From Deltaproteobacteria bacterium (GTDB lineage Bacteria > Desulfobacterota > Desulfuromonadia > Desulfuromonadales > Geothermobacteraceae): a stretch of DNA of 13,136 nucleotides. Where the stretch lies: assembly GCA_003695205.1 (NCBI GenBank), contig RFIO01000160.1, positions 1-13,136 of the forward strand, read 5' to 3'. The notes under the pieces are model-generated. The model saw only the letters and a program-made list of their open reading frames with translations. It had not been told where the DNA came from and searched no databases. Positions within the stretch are counted from its first letter, which is position 1, and each line of letters opens with the position of its first letter. Positions 6,021 to 12,506 of the stretch are shown piece by piece. The translations under genes were made by a program, and so were the position numbers.

Positions 6021-7895
6021 GTGTTCAGTTACGGCAAACAATACCAGGTTATCGTAGTCGGCGCCGGCCATGCCGGATGCGAGGCGGCTCTGGCTTCAGC
6101 CCGAATGGGTTGCAGTACCCTGCTCCTCAATCTCAATCTCAACGCGGTCGCGGAAATGTCCTGCAATCCTGCCATCGGTGGGCTTGCCAAGGGACACCTG
6201 GTCAGGGAAATCGATGCCCTTGGCGGCGAGATGGCCAAGGCCATCGATGCCACGGGCATCCAGTTTCGCCAGCTTAACACCCGCAAGGGACCGGCGGTGC
6301 GGGCATCCCGGGCCCAGGCTGACCGCCATGCCTACAGCCGCTACATGAAGCGGGTGGTGGAAACGACGCCCAACCTGGATCTCAAGCAGGGCGCCGTTTG
6401 TGGCCTGCTGACTGACAAGGGTCAGGTCATCGGAGTTGAAACCCGGGAAGGACTGGTCTATCGGGGTCAGGCGGTGGTGCTGACGACCGGGACCTTCATG
6501 TGCGGCCTGATTCATGTCGGCCTCAACAACTATCCGGGCGGCCGTGCCGGGGAGCCGCCATCCGAGGGCTTGTCCGACTGCCTGCGCCGCCTCGGCCTGG
6601 AAGTCGGCCGCCTCAAGACCGGCACGCCTGCAAGGCTCGATCGCCGTACCATCGATTTTTCCGGCCTGGAGGCCCAGCCGGGTGATGACCCGCCCAAACC
6701 CTTCTCTTTTCTTCACGAGCGAATCGACCGGCCACAGGTCTGCTGTCATATCACCTACACCAACGCCCGCACCCACGAGCTGATACGCTCGGGCCTCGAT
6801 CGTTCCCCTCTCTACAGTGGTGTGATCGAAGGGGTCGGACCACGCTACTGCCCTTCCATCGAAGACAAGGTGGTGCGTTTTCCCGACAAGGAACGGCATC
6901 AGATTTTTCTTGAACCCGAGGGCCTCGACTGCGGCGAAATCTATCCGAACGGCCTGTCAACCTCGCTACCCCCTGATGTCCAGCTGAAATTTCTGCGTAC
7001 CATTCCCGGGCTTGAGCAGGTGGAGATCATGCGCCCCGGTTACGCGATTGAGTACGATTATGTCGATCCGGTCCAACTGCGGCCGACCCTGGAGGTGCGG
7101 GACTTGGCGGGCCTCTTCCATGCGGGCCAGATCAACGGTACCTCCGGTTACGAGGAGGCCGCGGCCCAGGGACTGGTGGCCGGCATCAATGCCGCCTGCC
7201 GGGTGCTCGACCGCCCTCCCCTGGTGCTGCGCCGGGACCAGGCCTACGCTGGGGTGCTGATCGACGACCTTGTCAATCTGGGGGCCCCGGAGCCCTACCG
7301 CATGTTTACCTCCAGGGCCGAGTATCGCCTGTTGCTGCGTGAGGACAATGCCGACCGGCGGTTGACGTCCCTGGGTCGCGACCTGGGGCTGGTTGATGAT
7401 GAGCGCTGGCGCAGATACCAGGAAAAGATTGATCAGGTTGAACGCGGCCGCATCATTCTCGAACAGGAGCGCGTTCAGCCCTCCGACCGGGACCTGACGG
7501 AAAAGTTGGGGCTGGGCGAACTGAAGCAGGGGCACAGCCTGGATGAACTGTTGCGCCGGCCGGAGGTATCCATCGGGCAGTTGTGTGAGGTCAGCCCGGA
7601 ACTGGCAGGCATGCGGCCGGAAGCTCTGGAGCAGCTGGAGATAGCCATCAAGTACGAGGGCTACATCGCCCGCCAGCAGGAGGATGTCGAGCGTTTCCGG
7701 CGCCTGGAGCGTACCATCATCCCGCGTGACTTTTCCTTTGACGGCATAGACGGCCTCTCGCTGGAGGTGCGCGAGAAGCTTGAGCGTCACCGGCCGGAGA
7801 CCCTCGGACAGGCGTCGCGTATTCCCGGTGTGACACCGGCGGCCATCGCCGTGCTGGCCGTTATGCTGCGACGGGGACGTCCGGACCATGACTGA
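6021..7895 (+). CDS. mnmG: tRNA uridine-5-carboxymethylaminomethyl(34) synthesis enzyme MnmG (GidA)
   Basis: MnmG is the FAD- and NADH-dependent partner of MnmE in the U34 modification complex. Starting at the GTG at 6021, the product is 624 residues, close to the family norm of about 625-630. The FAD-binding GAGHAGCEAA (14-23) is followed by MSCNPAIGGLAKGHLVREID and the signature GPAVRASRAQ. Later come DYVDPVQLRPTLE, the second signature FHAGQINGTSGYEEAAAQG, and MFTSRAEYRLLLREDNAD, with a helical C-terminus. I prefer GTG 6021 because FSYGKQYQVIVVGAG matches the family N-terminus and AAGGA (6004-6008) lies 12 nt upstream; TTG at 6009 is the alternative and would add four residues. The last 8 nt overlap rsmG. 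No clear promoter is visible in the 77-nt gap, which holds parS. Confidence 0.96.
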   Translation: MFSYGKQYQVIVVGAGHAGCEAALASARMGCSTLLLNLNLNAVAEMSCNPAIGGLAKGHLVREIDALGGEMAKAIDATGIQFRQLNTRKGPAVRASRAQADRHAYSRYMKRVVETTPNLDLKQGAVCGLLTDKGQVIGVETREGLVYRGQAVVLTTGTFMCGLIHVGLNNYPGGRAGEPPSEGLSDCLRRLGLEVGRLKTGTPARLDRRTIDFSGLEAQPGDDPPKPFSFLHERIDRPQVCCHITYTNARTHELIRSGLDRSPLYSGVIEGVGPRYCPSIEDKVVRFPDKERHQIFLEPEGLDCGEIYPNGLSTSLPPDVQLKFLRTIPGLEQVEIMRPGYAIEYDYVDPVQLRPTLEVRDLAGLFHAGQINGTSGYEEAAAQGLVAGINAACRVLDRPPLVLRRDQAYAGVLIDDLVNLGAPEPYRMFTSRAEYRLLLREDNADRRLTSLGRDLGLVDDERWRRYQEKIDQVERGRIILEQERVQPSDRDLTEKLGLGELKQGHSLDELLRRPEVSIGQLCEVSPELAGMRPEALEQLEIAIKYEGYIARQQEDVERFRRLERTIIPRDFSFDGIDGLSLEVREKLERHRPETLGQASRIPGVTPAAIAVLAVMLRRGRPDHD

Positions 7896-8538
7896 ACGGG
7901 ACCTGCTCGCCGAGGGGCTTGGGCGGCTGGGTCTGCCGGTGGACCTTCCGGCACTGGACCGGCTGATCGGCTACCTGGACCTGCTGGACCACTGGAACCG
8001 CAGCCACAACCTGACGGCCATCCGCGATCGTCGCGAGGCGCTTGAAAAGCACCTGCTTGACTCCCTCAGCCTGCTGCCGCTGCTTCCCGAAGACTGCCGG
8101 CTGCTGGACTTCGGATCGGGCGCAGGTCTGCCGGGCCTGGTGCTGAAGTTGTACCGTCCTGATCTGATTCTCTGCTCCCTCGAACCCGCCGCCAAAAAGG
8201 CGGTCTTCCAGCGCCAGGTGGTGCGCCATTTTGGTCTGGAGCAGACCAGGATCCTCGGCCGACGACTGGAGCAGCTGGCGGCCGAGGAGGACAGCCTGCG
8301 GAGTTTTGACCGCATCGTTTTCCGTGCTGTCGGTCCCGTCGACCGCTACGCCGCCGATGTGGCCCGGCTGCTGGTCCCCGGCGGCCTGCTGGTCGCCATG
8401 AAGGGCGGAGAGGCGGAAGCCGAGTGGCAGGGAGGTGCCGGTCTGCCGGACGGGTTGTTCCGTCCCTGGAAAAAAATAGATCTCACCCTGCCCTTTTCAA
8501 CAGCTTCACGCAGTATCCTGGTCTGGGAAGCTGTGTAA
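7888..8538 (+). CDS. rsmG: 16S rRNA (guanine-N7) methyltransferase RsmG (GidB)
   Basis: RsmG transfers a methyl group from S-adenosylmethionine to N7 of G527 (E. coli numbering) of 16S rRNA; loss is known to give low-level streptomycin resistance. The 216-residue product has the family helix WNRSHNLTAIRD (36-47), HLLDSLSLLPLL (55-66), and the SAM-binding loop LLDFGSGAGLPGLVL (72-86), then LEPAAKKAVF (98-107) and FRAVGPV (145-151). Phe75 and Leu81 replace the more usual Val and Phe of DVGSGAGFPG, and RAVG replaces the common SRAF-type motif; these are lineage variants, not losses of glycines. The ATG overlaps the end of mnmG by 8 nt, so translation is coupled. Confidence 0.95.
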   Translation: MTERDLLAEGLGRLGLPVDLPALDRLIGYLDLLDHWNRSHNLTAIRDRREALEKHLLDSLSLLPLLPEDCRLLDFGSGAGLPGLVLKLYRPDLILCSLEPAAKKAVFQRQVVRHFGLEQTRILGRRLEQLAAEEDSLRSFDRIVFRAVGPVDRYAADVARLLVPGGLLVAMKGGEAEAEWQGGAGLPDGLFRPWKKIDLTLPFSTASRSILVWEAV

Positions 8539-8673
8539 TTACAGTATCTTGGGACTTTTCAGCCAGGAATGGCAGGATCCGGAGCCAGCTGAAGGCAGGG
8601 ATGCAAGGGGCTTCAACGCCTGATGCGATTGTGATAACCTGTCGCCCCGATTTGCCCGAACGAGGTCATTGAT

Positions 8674-9438
8674 ATGGCACAGATCATTGCTATCGCGAAC
8701 CAGAAGGGAGGGGTCGGCAAGACGACCACTGCCGTCAACCTGGCAGCCTCGCTGGCCGCGGCGGAAAAAAGGACCCTGCTGGTCGACATGGATCCGCAGG
8801 GCAACGCCACCAGTGGGGTAGGCCTGGACAAGGACAGTCTGGAGCTGACGGTCTATCACGGCCTGCTGGGTGAATGCCCGGCAGAGGATATACTGCAGCC
8901 GACCCAGCTCGATCATCTGTCGGTCCTGCCGGCAACTCCGGACCTGATCGGCGCCGAAGTCGAGCTCGTTTCCGCCATCGCCAGGGAAAAGAAGCTCAAG
9001 GCCCTGCTGACCGAGGTCGAGGACCATTTCGACTACATTCTGATCGATTGCCCCCCTTCCCTCGGACTCCTGACCGTCAACGCCCTGACTGCGGCCAGCA
9101 AGGTCCTGATTCCGATGCAGTGTGAGTACTATGCCATGGAGGGGCTCAGCCAGCTGCTCAATACCATCTCGCTCATCCGCCAGGAACTCAATCCCCGCCT
9201 GGCGCTCGACTACATTCTGCTGACCATGTTCGACGGTCGCAACAACCTGTCTCACCAGGTTGGCGATGAGATTCGCAGCCACTTTGCCGACCAGCTGTGT
9301 GAGACTGTTATCCCGCGCAACATCCGGTTGTCCGAGGCCCCCAGTCACGGTCTGCCGGTCCTGCTGTACGACATCGCCTCAAAGGGCGCCCGTGCCTACC
9401 TCGATCTGGCCCGGGAAATCATCCAGGCAGAGGTTTAG
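8674..9438 (+). CDS. parA: Chromosome partitioning ATPase ParA (Soj)
   Basis: ParA is a nucleoid-binding ATPase whose gradient moves ParB-parS complexes so that origins separate. The 254-residue product is the short chromosomal type, without an N-terminal HTH. It has the deviant Walker A KGGVGKTT (11-18, with signature Lys11), Walker A' DMDPQGN (38-44) and Walker B LIDCPPSLG (123-131). NIRLSEAPSHGLP (216-228) and a terminal amphipathic stretch follow. GAGG at 8662-8665 lies 8 nt before the ATG. It follows a 135-nt gap after rsmG with no convincing promoter, so read-through from mnmG-rsmG is possible, and it precedes parB by 3 nt. Confidence 0.97.
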   Translation: MAQIIAIANQKGGVGKTTTAVNLAASLAAAEKRTLLVDMDPQGNATSGVGLDKDSLELTVYHGLLGECPAEDILQPTQLDHLSVLPATPDLIGAEVELVSAIAREKKLKALLTEVEDHFDYILIDCPPSLGLLTVNALTAASKVLIPMQCEYYAMEGLSQLLNTISLIRQELNPRLALDYILLTMFDGRNNLSHQVGDEIRSHFADQLCETVIPRNIRLSEAPSHGLPVLLYDIASKGARAYLDLAREIIQAEV

Positions 9439-9441
9439 CCC

Positions 9442-10314
9442 ATGGCCAAACGTCCCGCTCTCGGCAAGGGGATTGGCGCGCTGATCAGCAGCGCCACCAC
9501 GCCGGCCGCATCCGATGCGGCCGGATCTAGCAAATATTTTCTTTGTCCCATCGAGGAACTCAAACCGCACGGCAAGCAGCCGCGCAAGACCTTTGATGAC
9601 GCCAAGATGGCCGAGCTGGTCGCCTCCATCAGGGAAAAGGGGGTTATCCAGCCCCTTGTGGTGCGCAAGCTCGAGGACTGCTACCAGATCATCGCCGGTG
9701 AGCGCCGCTGGCGTGCCGCCCAGAAGGCCGGCCTCAAGGAAGTTCCCGTCGTTATCCAGGATGTTTCAGAAGACTGGGCCCTGGAAATGGCCCTGATTGA
9801 GAACATCCAGCGCGAAGACCTCAACCCCATCGAGGAGGCGGAGGCCTACCGGCACCTGATGGAATCCTTCGACCTGTCCCAGGAGGAGGTGGCCAAAAGG
9901 GTCGGGCGCGAGCGTTCCACCGTCGCCAACATGCTGCGCCTGCTCAAGCTGCCGGGGCAGGTACGCAGCGATGTAATCTCCGGGGATCTGAGCATGGGGC
10001 ATGCTCGCGCCCTGCTCGGCCTCGAAGAGGAAGAGGATATTCTCGAAGCTCGCGACCAGGTTCTGGCCCGCAAGCTGTCGGTGCGCGAGTGCGAGTCCCT
10101 GGTCAAGAAAATCAAGAGCTTCGGCAAGCCGAATCGTGACAAGACCGAGCCGGCGCCGGTCGACCCGGAACTGAAGCGCCTTGAGGAGGAGCTGAAGCGC
10201 GCCCTGGGCACCCAGGTGCGGCTGCAACCGCGCGGCAAGGGCGGCAAACTGGAGATTACCTACTTCTCGGCCGAAGAGCTCGAACGCATCCTCGCCCTGC
10301 TGGGAGTGGAATAG
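9442..10314 (+). CDS. parB: Chromosome partitioning protein ParB (Spo0J)
   Basis: ParB is the CTP-dependent clamp that loads at parS and stimulates ParA. The 290-residue product starts with the ParA-contacting segment KRPALGKGIGALI (3-15), then a low-complexity linker (16-30). The N-terminal CTPase domain has GERRWRA (86-92) and ENIQREDLNPIEEA (120-133). A helix-turn-helix (LSQEEVAKRVGRERSTVANMLRLL, 145-168) is followed by SMGHARALLGL (184-194). A C-terminal dimerisation domain (about 245-290) ends the protein. The ATG lies 3 nt after parA, with GAGG at 9430-9433 inside the end of parA. The linker codons form a perfect hairpin, listed separately. The matching parS is present at 5950-5965. Confidence 0.97.
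   Translation: MAKRPALGKGIGALISSATTPAASDAAGSSKYFLCPIEELKPHGKQPRKTFDDAKMAELVASIREKGVIQPLVVRKLEDCYQIIAGERRWRAAQKAGLKEVPVVIQDVSEDWALEMALIENIQREDLNPIEEAEAYRHLMESFDLSQEEVAKRVGRERSTVANMLRLLKLPGQVRSDVISGDLSMGHARALLGLEEEEDILEARDQVLARKLSVRECESLVKKIKSFGKPNRDKTEPAPVDPELKRLEEELKRALGTQVRLQPRGKGGKLEITYFSAEELERILALLGVE
9502..9524 (+). repeat. Perfect hairpin inside the parB linker codons
   Basis: CCGGCCGCAT (9502-9511) and ATGCGGCCGG (9515-9524) form a perfect 10-bp, GC-rich stem with a 3-nt loop CCG. It encodes residues 21-28 of ParB (PAASDAAG), in the variable linker just after the ParA-contact segment. There is no T-run, so it is not a standard terminator. Confidence 0.85.
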
Positions 10315-10344
10315 CAACGGCCAGAATTTTTCCGGGAGGGAACG

Positions 10345-10722
10345 ATGATGAAGAAGGGACAGGCGCCTGACAAGGGCGATATCCGGGCCTTTCTCGGTCC
10401 CGGCAGCAGCTTTGAAGGCAAGCTGCTGTTCGACGAGATCGTCCGTATCGACGGCCGCTTCAAGGGAGAGGTTGTCAGCCGGGACACCCTGATCGTCGGC
10501 AGCGAAGCCGATATCGAAGCCGAGGTCGAGGTCGGCACCCTGGTTCTGTCCGGGCGTTTCAAGGGAAACATCCGCGCCGGCAGCAAGGTCGATCTGCGCG
10601 CTCCTGCCAGGGTCGAAGGTAACATCATCACCCCGGTCCTGGTGGTCGAAGAAGGGGTGATGCTGAACGCCAACCTGCAGATGGGTGAGGCGCCCCAGAC
10701 AGAAAAAGAGAAAAAATCTTAG
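10345..10722 (+). CDS. Bactofilin family cytoskeletal protein
   Basis: Bactofilins are small proteins that polymerise without nucleotides into filaments through a right-handed beta-helix. The 125-residue product has a short basic N-terminal tail, then repeating turns rich in V, I, G and charged residues: GPGSSFEGKLLFDEIVRIDG (18-37), RFKGEVVSRDTLIVG (38-52), then VGTLVLSGRFKGNIRAG (63-79). A repeat with RVEGNIITPVLVVEEG (89-104) precedes a charged tail ending KEKKS. The ATG at 10345 has a strong GGGAGGGA just upstream; the next codon is also ATG. It lies 30 nt after parB and is likely co-transcribed. In Myxococcus, bactofilins scaffold the ParABS machinery, so a similar link here is plausible but inferred. 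Confidence 0.92.
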   Translation: MMKKGQAPDKGDIRAFLGPGSSFEGKLLFDEIVRIDGRFKGEVVSRDTLIVGSEADIEAEVEVGTLVLSGRFKGNIRAGSKVDLRAPARVEGNIITPVLVVEEGVMLNANLQMGEAPQTEKEKKS

Positions 10723-10736
10723 AGATTTCGAAATCT
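10714..10736. repeat. Three-arm alternating inverted repeat over the bactofilin stop codon
   Basis: AAATCT (10714-10719), AGATTT (10723-10728) and AAATCT (10731-10736) are separated by TAG, the stop codon, and by CG. The middle arm can pair with either outer arm. The right-hand pair makes the perfect 14-bp DNA palindrome AGATTTCGAAATCT (10723-10736). No T-run follows, so a simple intrinsic terminator is not supported. Confidence 0.7.
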
Positions 10737-10822
10737 TGTACGCCCTGGCCAAAAAATGACGGACACGGCTGACGGCCGGCAGGGCAAATCATGGCCCCGG
10801 AGCAGAGAGTCAAAACAGCGTC

Positions 10823-10852
10823 TTGACAGGCAAGGGGGCCTGTGTTTAGTAT
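10823..10852 (+). promoter_or_regulatory. Sigma70-type promoter for the atp cluster
   Basis: A perfect -35 TTGACA (10823-10828) is followed after 18 nt by TAGTAT (10847-10852), 4/6 to the consensus -10. Transcription would start near 10859, giving a leader of about 90 nt before atpX. It is the best promoter-like element in the 226-nt gap. A weaker -10-like TATACT at 10900-10905 could be a second start. Confidence 0.6.
10826..10843. promoter_or_regulatory. Operator-like dyad in the atp promoter spacer
   Basis: ACAGGC (10826-10831) and GCCTGT (10838-10843) form a perfect 6-bp inverted repeat with a 6-nt spacer. It starts inside the -35 hexamer and ends just before the -10, where a bound regulator would block or remodel RNA polymerase. 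The symmetry is seen; any regulator is unknown. Confidence 0.4.
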
Positions 10853-10860
10853 GCGCTGAT

Positions 10861-10882
10861 TTGCCACTCCGGCAATTTTTTT
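10861..10882 (+). terminator. Small hairpin plus T7 at the predicted atp transcript start
   Basis: TTGCC (10861-10865) and GGCAA (10871-10875) form a 5-bp stem around the loop ACTCC, followed by seven T (10876-10882). It has terminator shape but a short stem. It could stop transcription arriving from the bactofilin side. If the predicted start near 10859 is right, it would instead be a 5'-end stem-loop or attenuator of the atp mRNA. Confidence 0.4.
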
Positions 10883-10885
10883 AAT

Positions 10886-10920
10886 CCCCGGCGCGGCTGT
10901 ATACTGTATACCGCCCGGGG
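10886..10920 (+). repeat. Bulged GC-rich stem-loop in the atp leader with tandem-heptamer loop
   Basis: CCCCGG (10886-10891) and GCGG (10893-10896), separated by one bulged C, pair with CCGCCCGGGG (10911-10920) to make a 10-bp stem around a 14-nt loop. The loop is almost entirely a tandem repeat of TGTATAC (10898-10904 and 10905-10911), each containing the palindrome GTATAC. No T-run follows. Confidence 0.6.
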
Positions 10921-10948
10921 GCGAGACAGCCAAAACAGAGGTTGACCC

Positions 10949-11377
10949 GTGATAAGTATCGATCTGACGCTCGTTATCCAGTTCATCAACTTCATCATTC
11001 TCATGGTGCTGCTCAACCTGATCCTGTTCCGTCCCCTGCGTCGGATCCTGCAGGAACGCCGGGAGACCATCGAAGGCGGCAAGGCCAGGGCCGAGGAGCT
11101 GGAAACGGCGATCGAGGAGAAGCTGGCCCGCTACGAGGAGCAACTGCAGGAGGCCCGGGTCAAGGGTGGCCAGGAGCGCGCCTCCCTGCGTCAGGCCGCA
11201 CAGGAAGAGGAAGCGCGGATACTCGCCGAGGCCCACGAAGAGGCCAGCGGCAATCTGAAAAAGATCAAGGACCAGGTGGCCGACGAGGCCGAGGCGGCGC
11301 GCCAGGCTCTGCGAGCCGAGAGCGAAGCCCTCGCCAGCCAGATCGCCAGCCGGGTTCTCGGGAGGTCCCTGTCGTGA
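10949..11377 (+). CDS. atpX: ATP synthase F0 subunit b' (b-type peripheral stalk)
   Basis: This 142-residue protein is one of two different b-type subunits encoded side by side; together they would form the heterodimeric peripheral stalk that holds F1 against F0. One N-terminal membrane segment (about 6-27, LTLVIQFINFIILMVLLNLILF) is followed by FRPLRRILQERRETI (27-41). A long Glu/Ala/Arg-rich coiled coil (about 43-135) ends at ASRVLGRSLS. The start is a GTG at 10949, with AGAGG at 10938-10942 six nt upstream. It lacks the signal-like segment seen in the next gene. Its TGA overlaps the atpF GTG by 4 nt. It is annotated atpX or atpF' in relatives; which paralogue is called b or b' is a naming matter. 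Confidence 0.9.
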   Translation: MISIDLTLVIQFINFIILMVLLNLILFRPLRRILQERRETIEGGKARAEELETAIEEKLARYEEQLQEARVKGGQERASLRQAAQEEEARILAEAHEEASGNLKKIKDQVADEAEAARQALRAESEALASQIASRVLGRSLS

Positions 11378-11958
11378 AACGGAACACCATGATCAAGCTC
11401 CTCGCCGGTTGCGTGCTGGTTCTGCTCTGTTCGGGCGTGGCCCTTGCCTCCGGTGGCGGTCATCATGCCGACAGCGGCGTTCTGCTGAAGGATTTTCTCT
11501 GGCGCTGCCTGAACTTTGCCGTCACTGTCGGTCTGCTGGCCTATTTCGTCACCAAGCCGATCCGCAAGGGACTGGCAGGTCGCAGCGAGCAGATAGCTGC
11601 CAGCCTCGAGGAGGCGGAAAAGCTCCGTTCCGAGGCCGAGGGCCGCTATGCCGAGATCGAAAAAAAGCTGGCGACCGCCAGCGAGGAGATCGCGGCCATC
11701 CAGCAGGAGCTGCGCGAGGACGGCGAGCGGGAAAAGGAGCGCATCCTGGCCGAGGCAACAGCCATGGCCGAAAAGATTCGCAGCGAAGCCCAGAAATCGG
11801 CCGAGATGGAGGTCGCCCGGGCCCGCGCCACCCTGCGTGCCGAGGCCTCGAAAATGGCGGTGGAAATCGCCGAGAAGCTGCTGCGCGAGAAATGCGACGA
11901 CGGTGACCAGGCCCGTCTGGTGGATGAGTACATTCAGAAGGTGGGAGAACTACATTGA
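11374..11958 (+). CDS. atpF: ATP synthase F0 subunit b with signal-like N-terminus
   Basis: This is the second peripheral-stalk subunit, 194 residues from the GTG at 11374. GGAGG (11361-11365) lies 8 nt upstream and the GTG overlaps the atpX stop as GTGA; ATG 11389 is an alternative five codons in. The open frame reaches back to 10942 but there it is only a shadow of atpX. The N-terminus has a basic start, a hydrophobic run (9-24) and VALAS-GGGHH (22-31), like a signal peptide with a possible cleavage after ALA or ALAS. A true membrane segment (about 40-60, LKDFLWRCLNFAVTVGLLAYF) and TKPIRKGLAGRSEQI follow. A coiled coil (about 70-170) ends in the usual EIAEKLL-type helix. Confidence 0.92.
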   Translation: MKRNTMIKLLAGCVLVLLCSGVALASGGGHHADSGVLLKDFLWRCLNFAVTVGLLAYFVTKPIRKGLAGRSEQIAASLEEAEKLRSEAEGRYAEIEKKLATASEEIAAIQQELREDGEREKERILAEATAMAEKIRSEAQKSAEMEVARARATLRAEASKMAVEIAEKLLREKCDDGDQARLVDEYIQKVGELH

Positions 11959-12497
11959 GTACCAGTGCCATTGCCAAACGTTATGCCCGTGCCCTGGTCG
12001 GCATCGGCGCCGAGCGGAAACTGGTGGATCAGTTCGGCAAAGAGCTGGCGCAGGTGCGCCAGGCTTTCGCCTCCGAGGCTTTCCTGCGCCTGATTCTTGA
12101 AAGCCCCACCTTCCCGCTGGCCAAGAAAAGCGCCATTCTGGCCGACCTGGTCGAGACCCTGAAGCTCTCCGAGGGGATGCGTGCCTTCCTCGGTCTGCTG
12201 CTGGAAAAGGACCGACTCAGCTTCCTGGAGCAGATCACCGAGACCTACCGGGAACTGGCCGACGACATGGCCGGCGTTCAGCGCGCCCGGGTCATCAGTG
12301 CCGCGGAGCTGGATGCCGACCAGCAGAAGGCCATCCGCGAGTGCCTCGAAAAACAGACAGGCAAGACCATCGAACTGACCGTTGACGTCGATCCGGAGCT
12401 GATTGGCGGCATTCAGGTCGAAATAGGTGGCCGCCTGTTCGACGCCTGCCTGAAAACACAGCTCAAACGTATTGAAGATACCTTAAAAAAGGGGTGA
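11955..12497 (+). CDS. atpH: ATP synthase F1 subunit delta
   Basis: The delta subunit joins the top of the F1 alpha3beta3 crown to the b-type peripheral stalk. The 180-residue product has the N-terminal helical domain starting with AIAKRYARALVGI (5-17), internal LILESPTFPLAKKSAIL (46-62) and FLGLLLEKDRLSFL (78-91). The C-terminal signature is DPELIGGIQVEIGGRLFDAC (146-165), ending LKTQLKRIEDTLKKG. The length is standard. It starts at a TTG that overlaps the atpF stop as TTGA, with GGGAG (11943-11947) 7 nt upstream; no better in-frame start preserves the N-terminal helix. A 9-nt gap separates it from atpA. Confidence 0.95.
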   Translation: MSTSAIAKRYARALVGIGAERKLVDQFGKELAQVRQAFASEAFLRLILESPTFPLAKKSAILADLVETLKLSEGMRAFLGLLLEKDRLSFLEQITETYRELADDMAGVQRARVISAAELDADQQKAIRECLEKQTGKTIELTVDVDPELIGGIQVEIGGRLFDACLKTQLKRIEDTLKKG

Positions 12498-12506
12498 GAA
12501 GGTCCT

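Noticed and set aside
6966..7889. Minus-strand open frame of 307 codons within mnmG
   Set aside because: It lies wholly inside a conserved gene, with composition typical of a reverse-frame shadow.
8539..8673. Possible parA promoter (TTCAAC at 8612-8617, GATAAC at 8633-8638)
   Set aside because: The spacer is only 15 nt and both hexamers are poor, so it is not supported beyond chance; otherwise I see nothing in this 135-nt gap.
9766..10752. Minus-strand open frame of 328 codons across parB and the bactofilin
   Set aside because: It overlaps two well-supported genes in full and shows no family motif; it is a mirror frame.
10931..10940. CAAAACAG repeated at 10811-10818 and 10931-10938
   Set aside because: An 8-nt direct repeat 120 nt apart, without symmetry or promoter-related spacing, is within chance expectation.
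11389..11415. Lipobox-like LAGC (residues 10-13) in AtpF
   Set aside because: The cysteine lies before the hydrophobic core, with too short a preceding h-region; the VALAS end of a normal signal sequence fits better.
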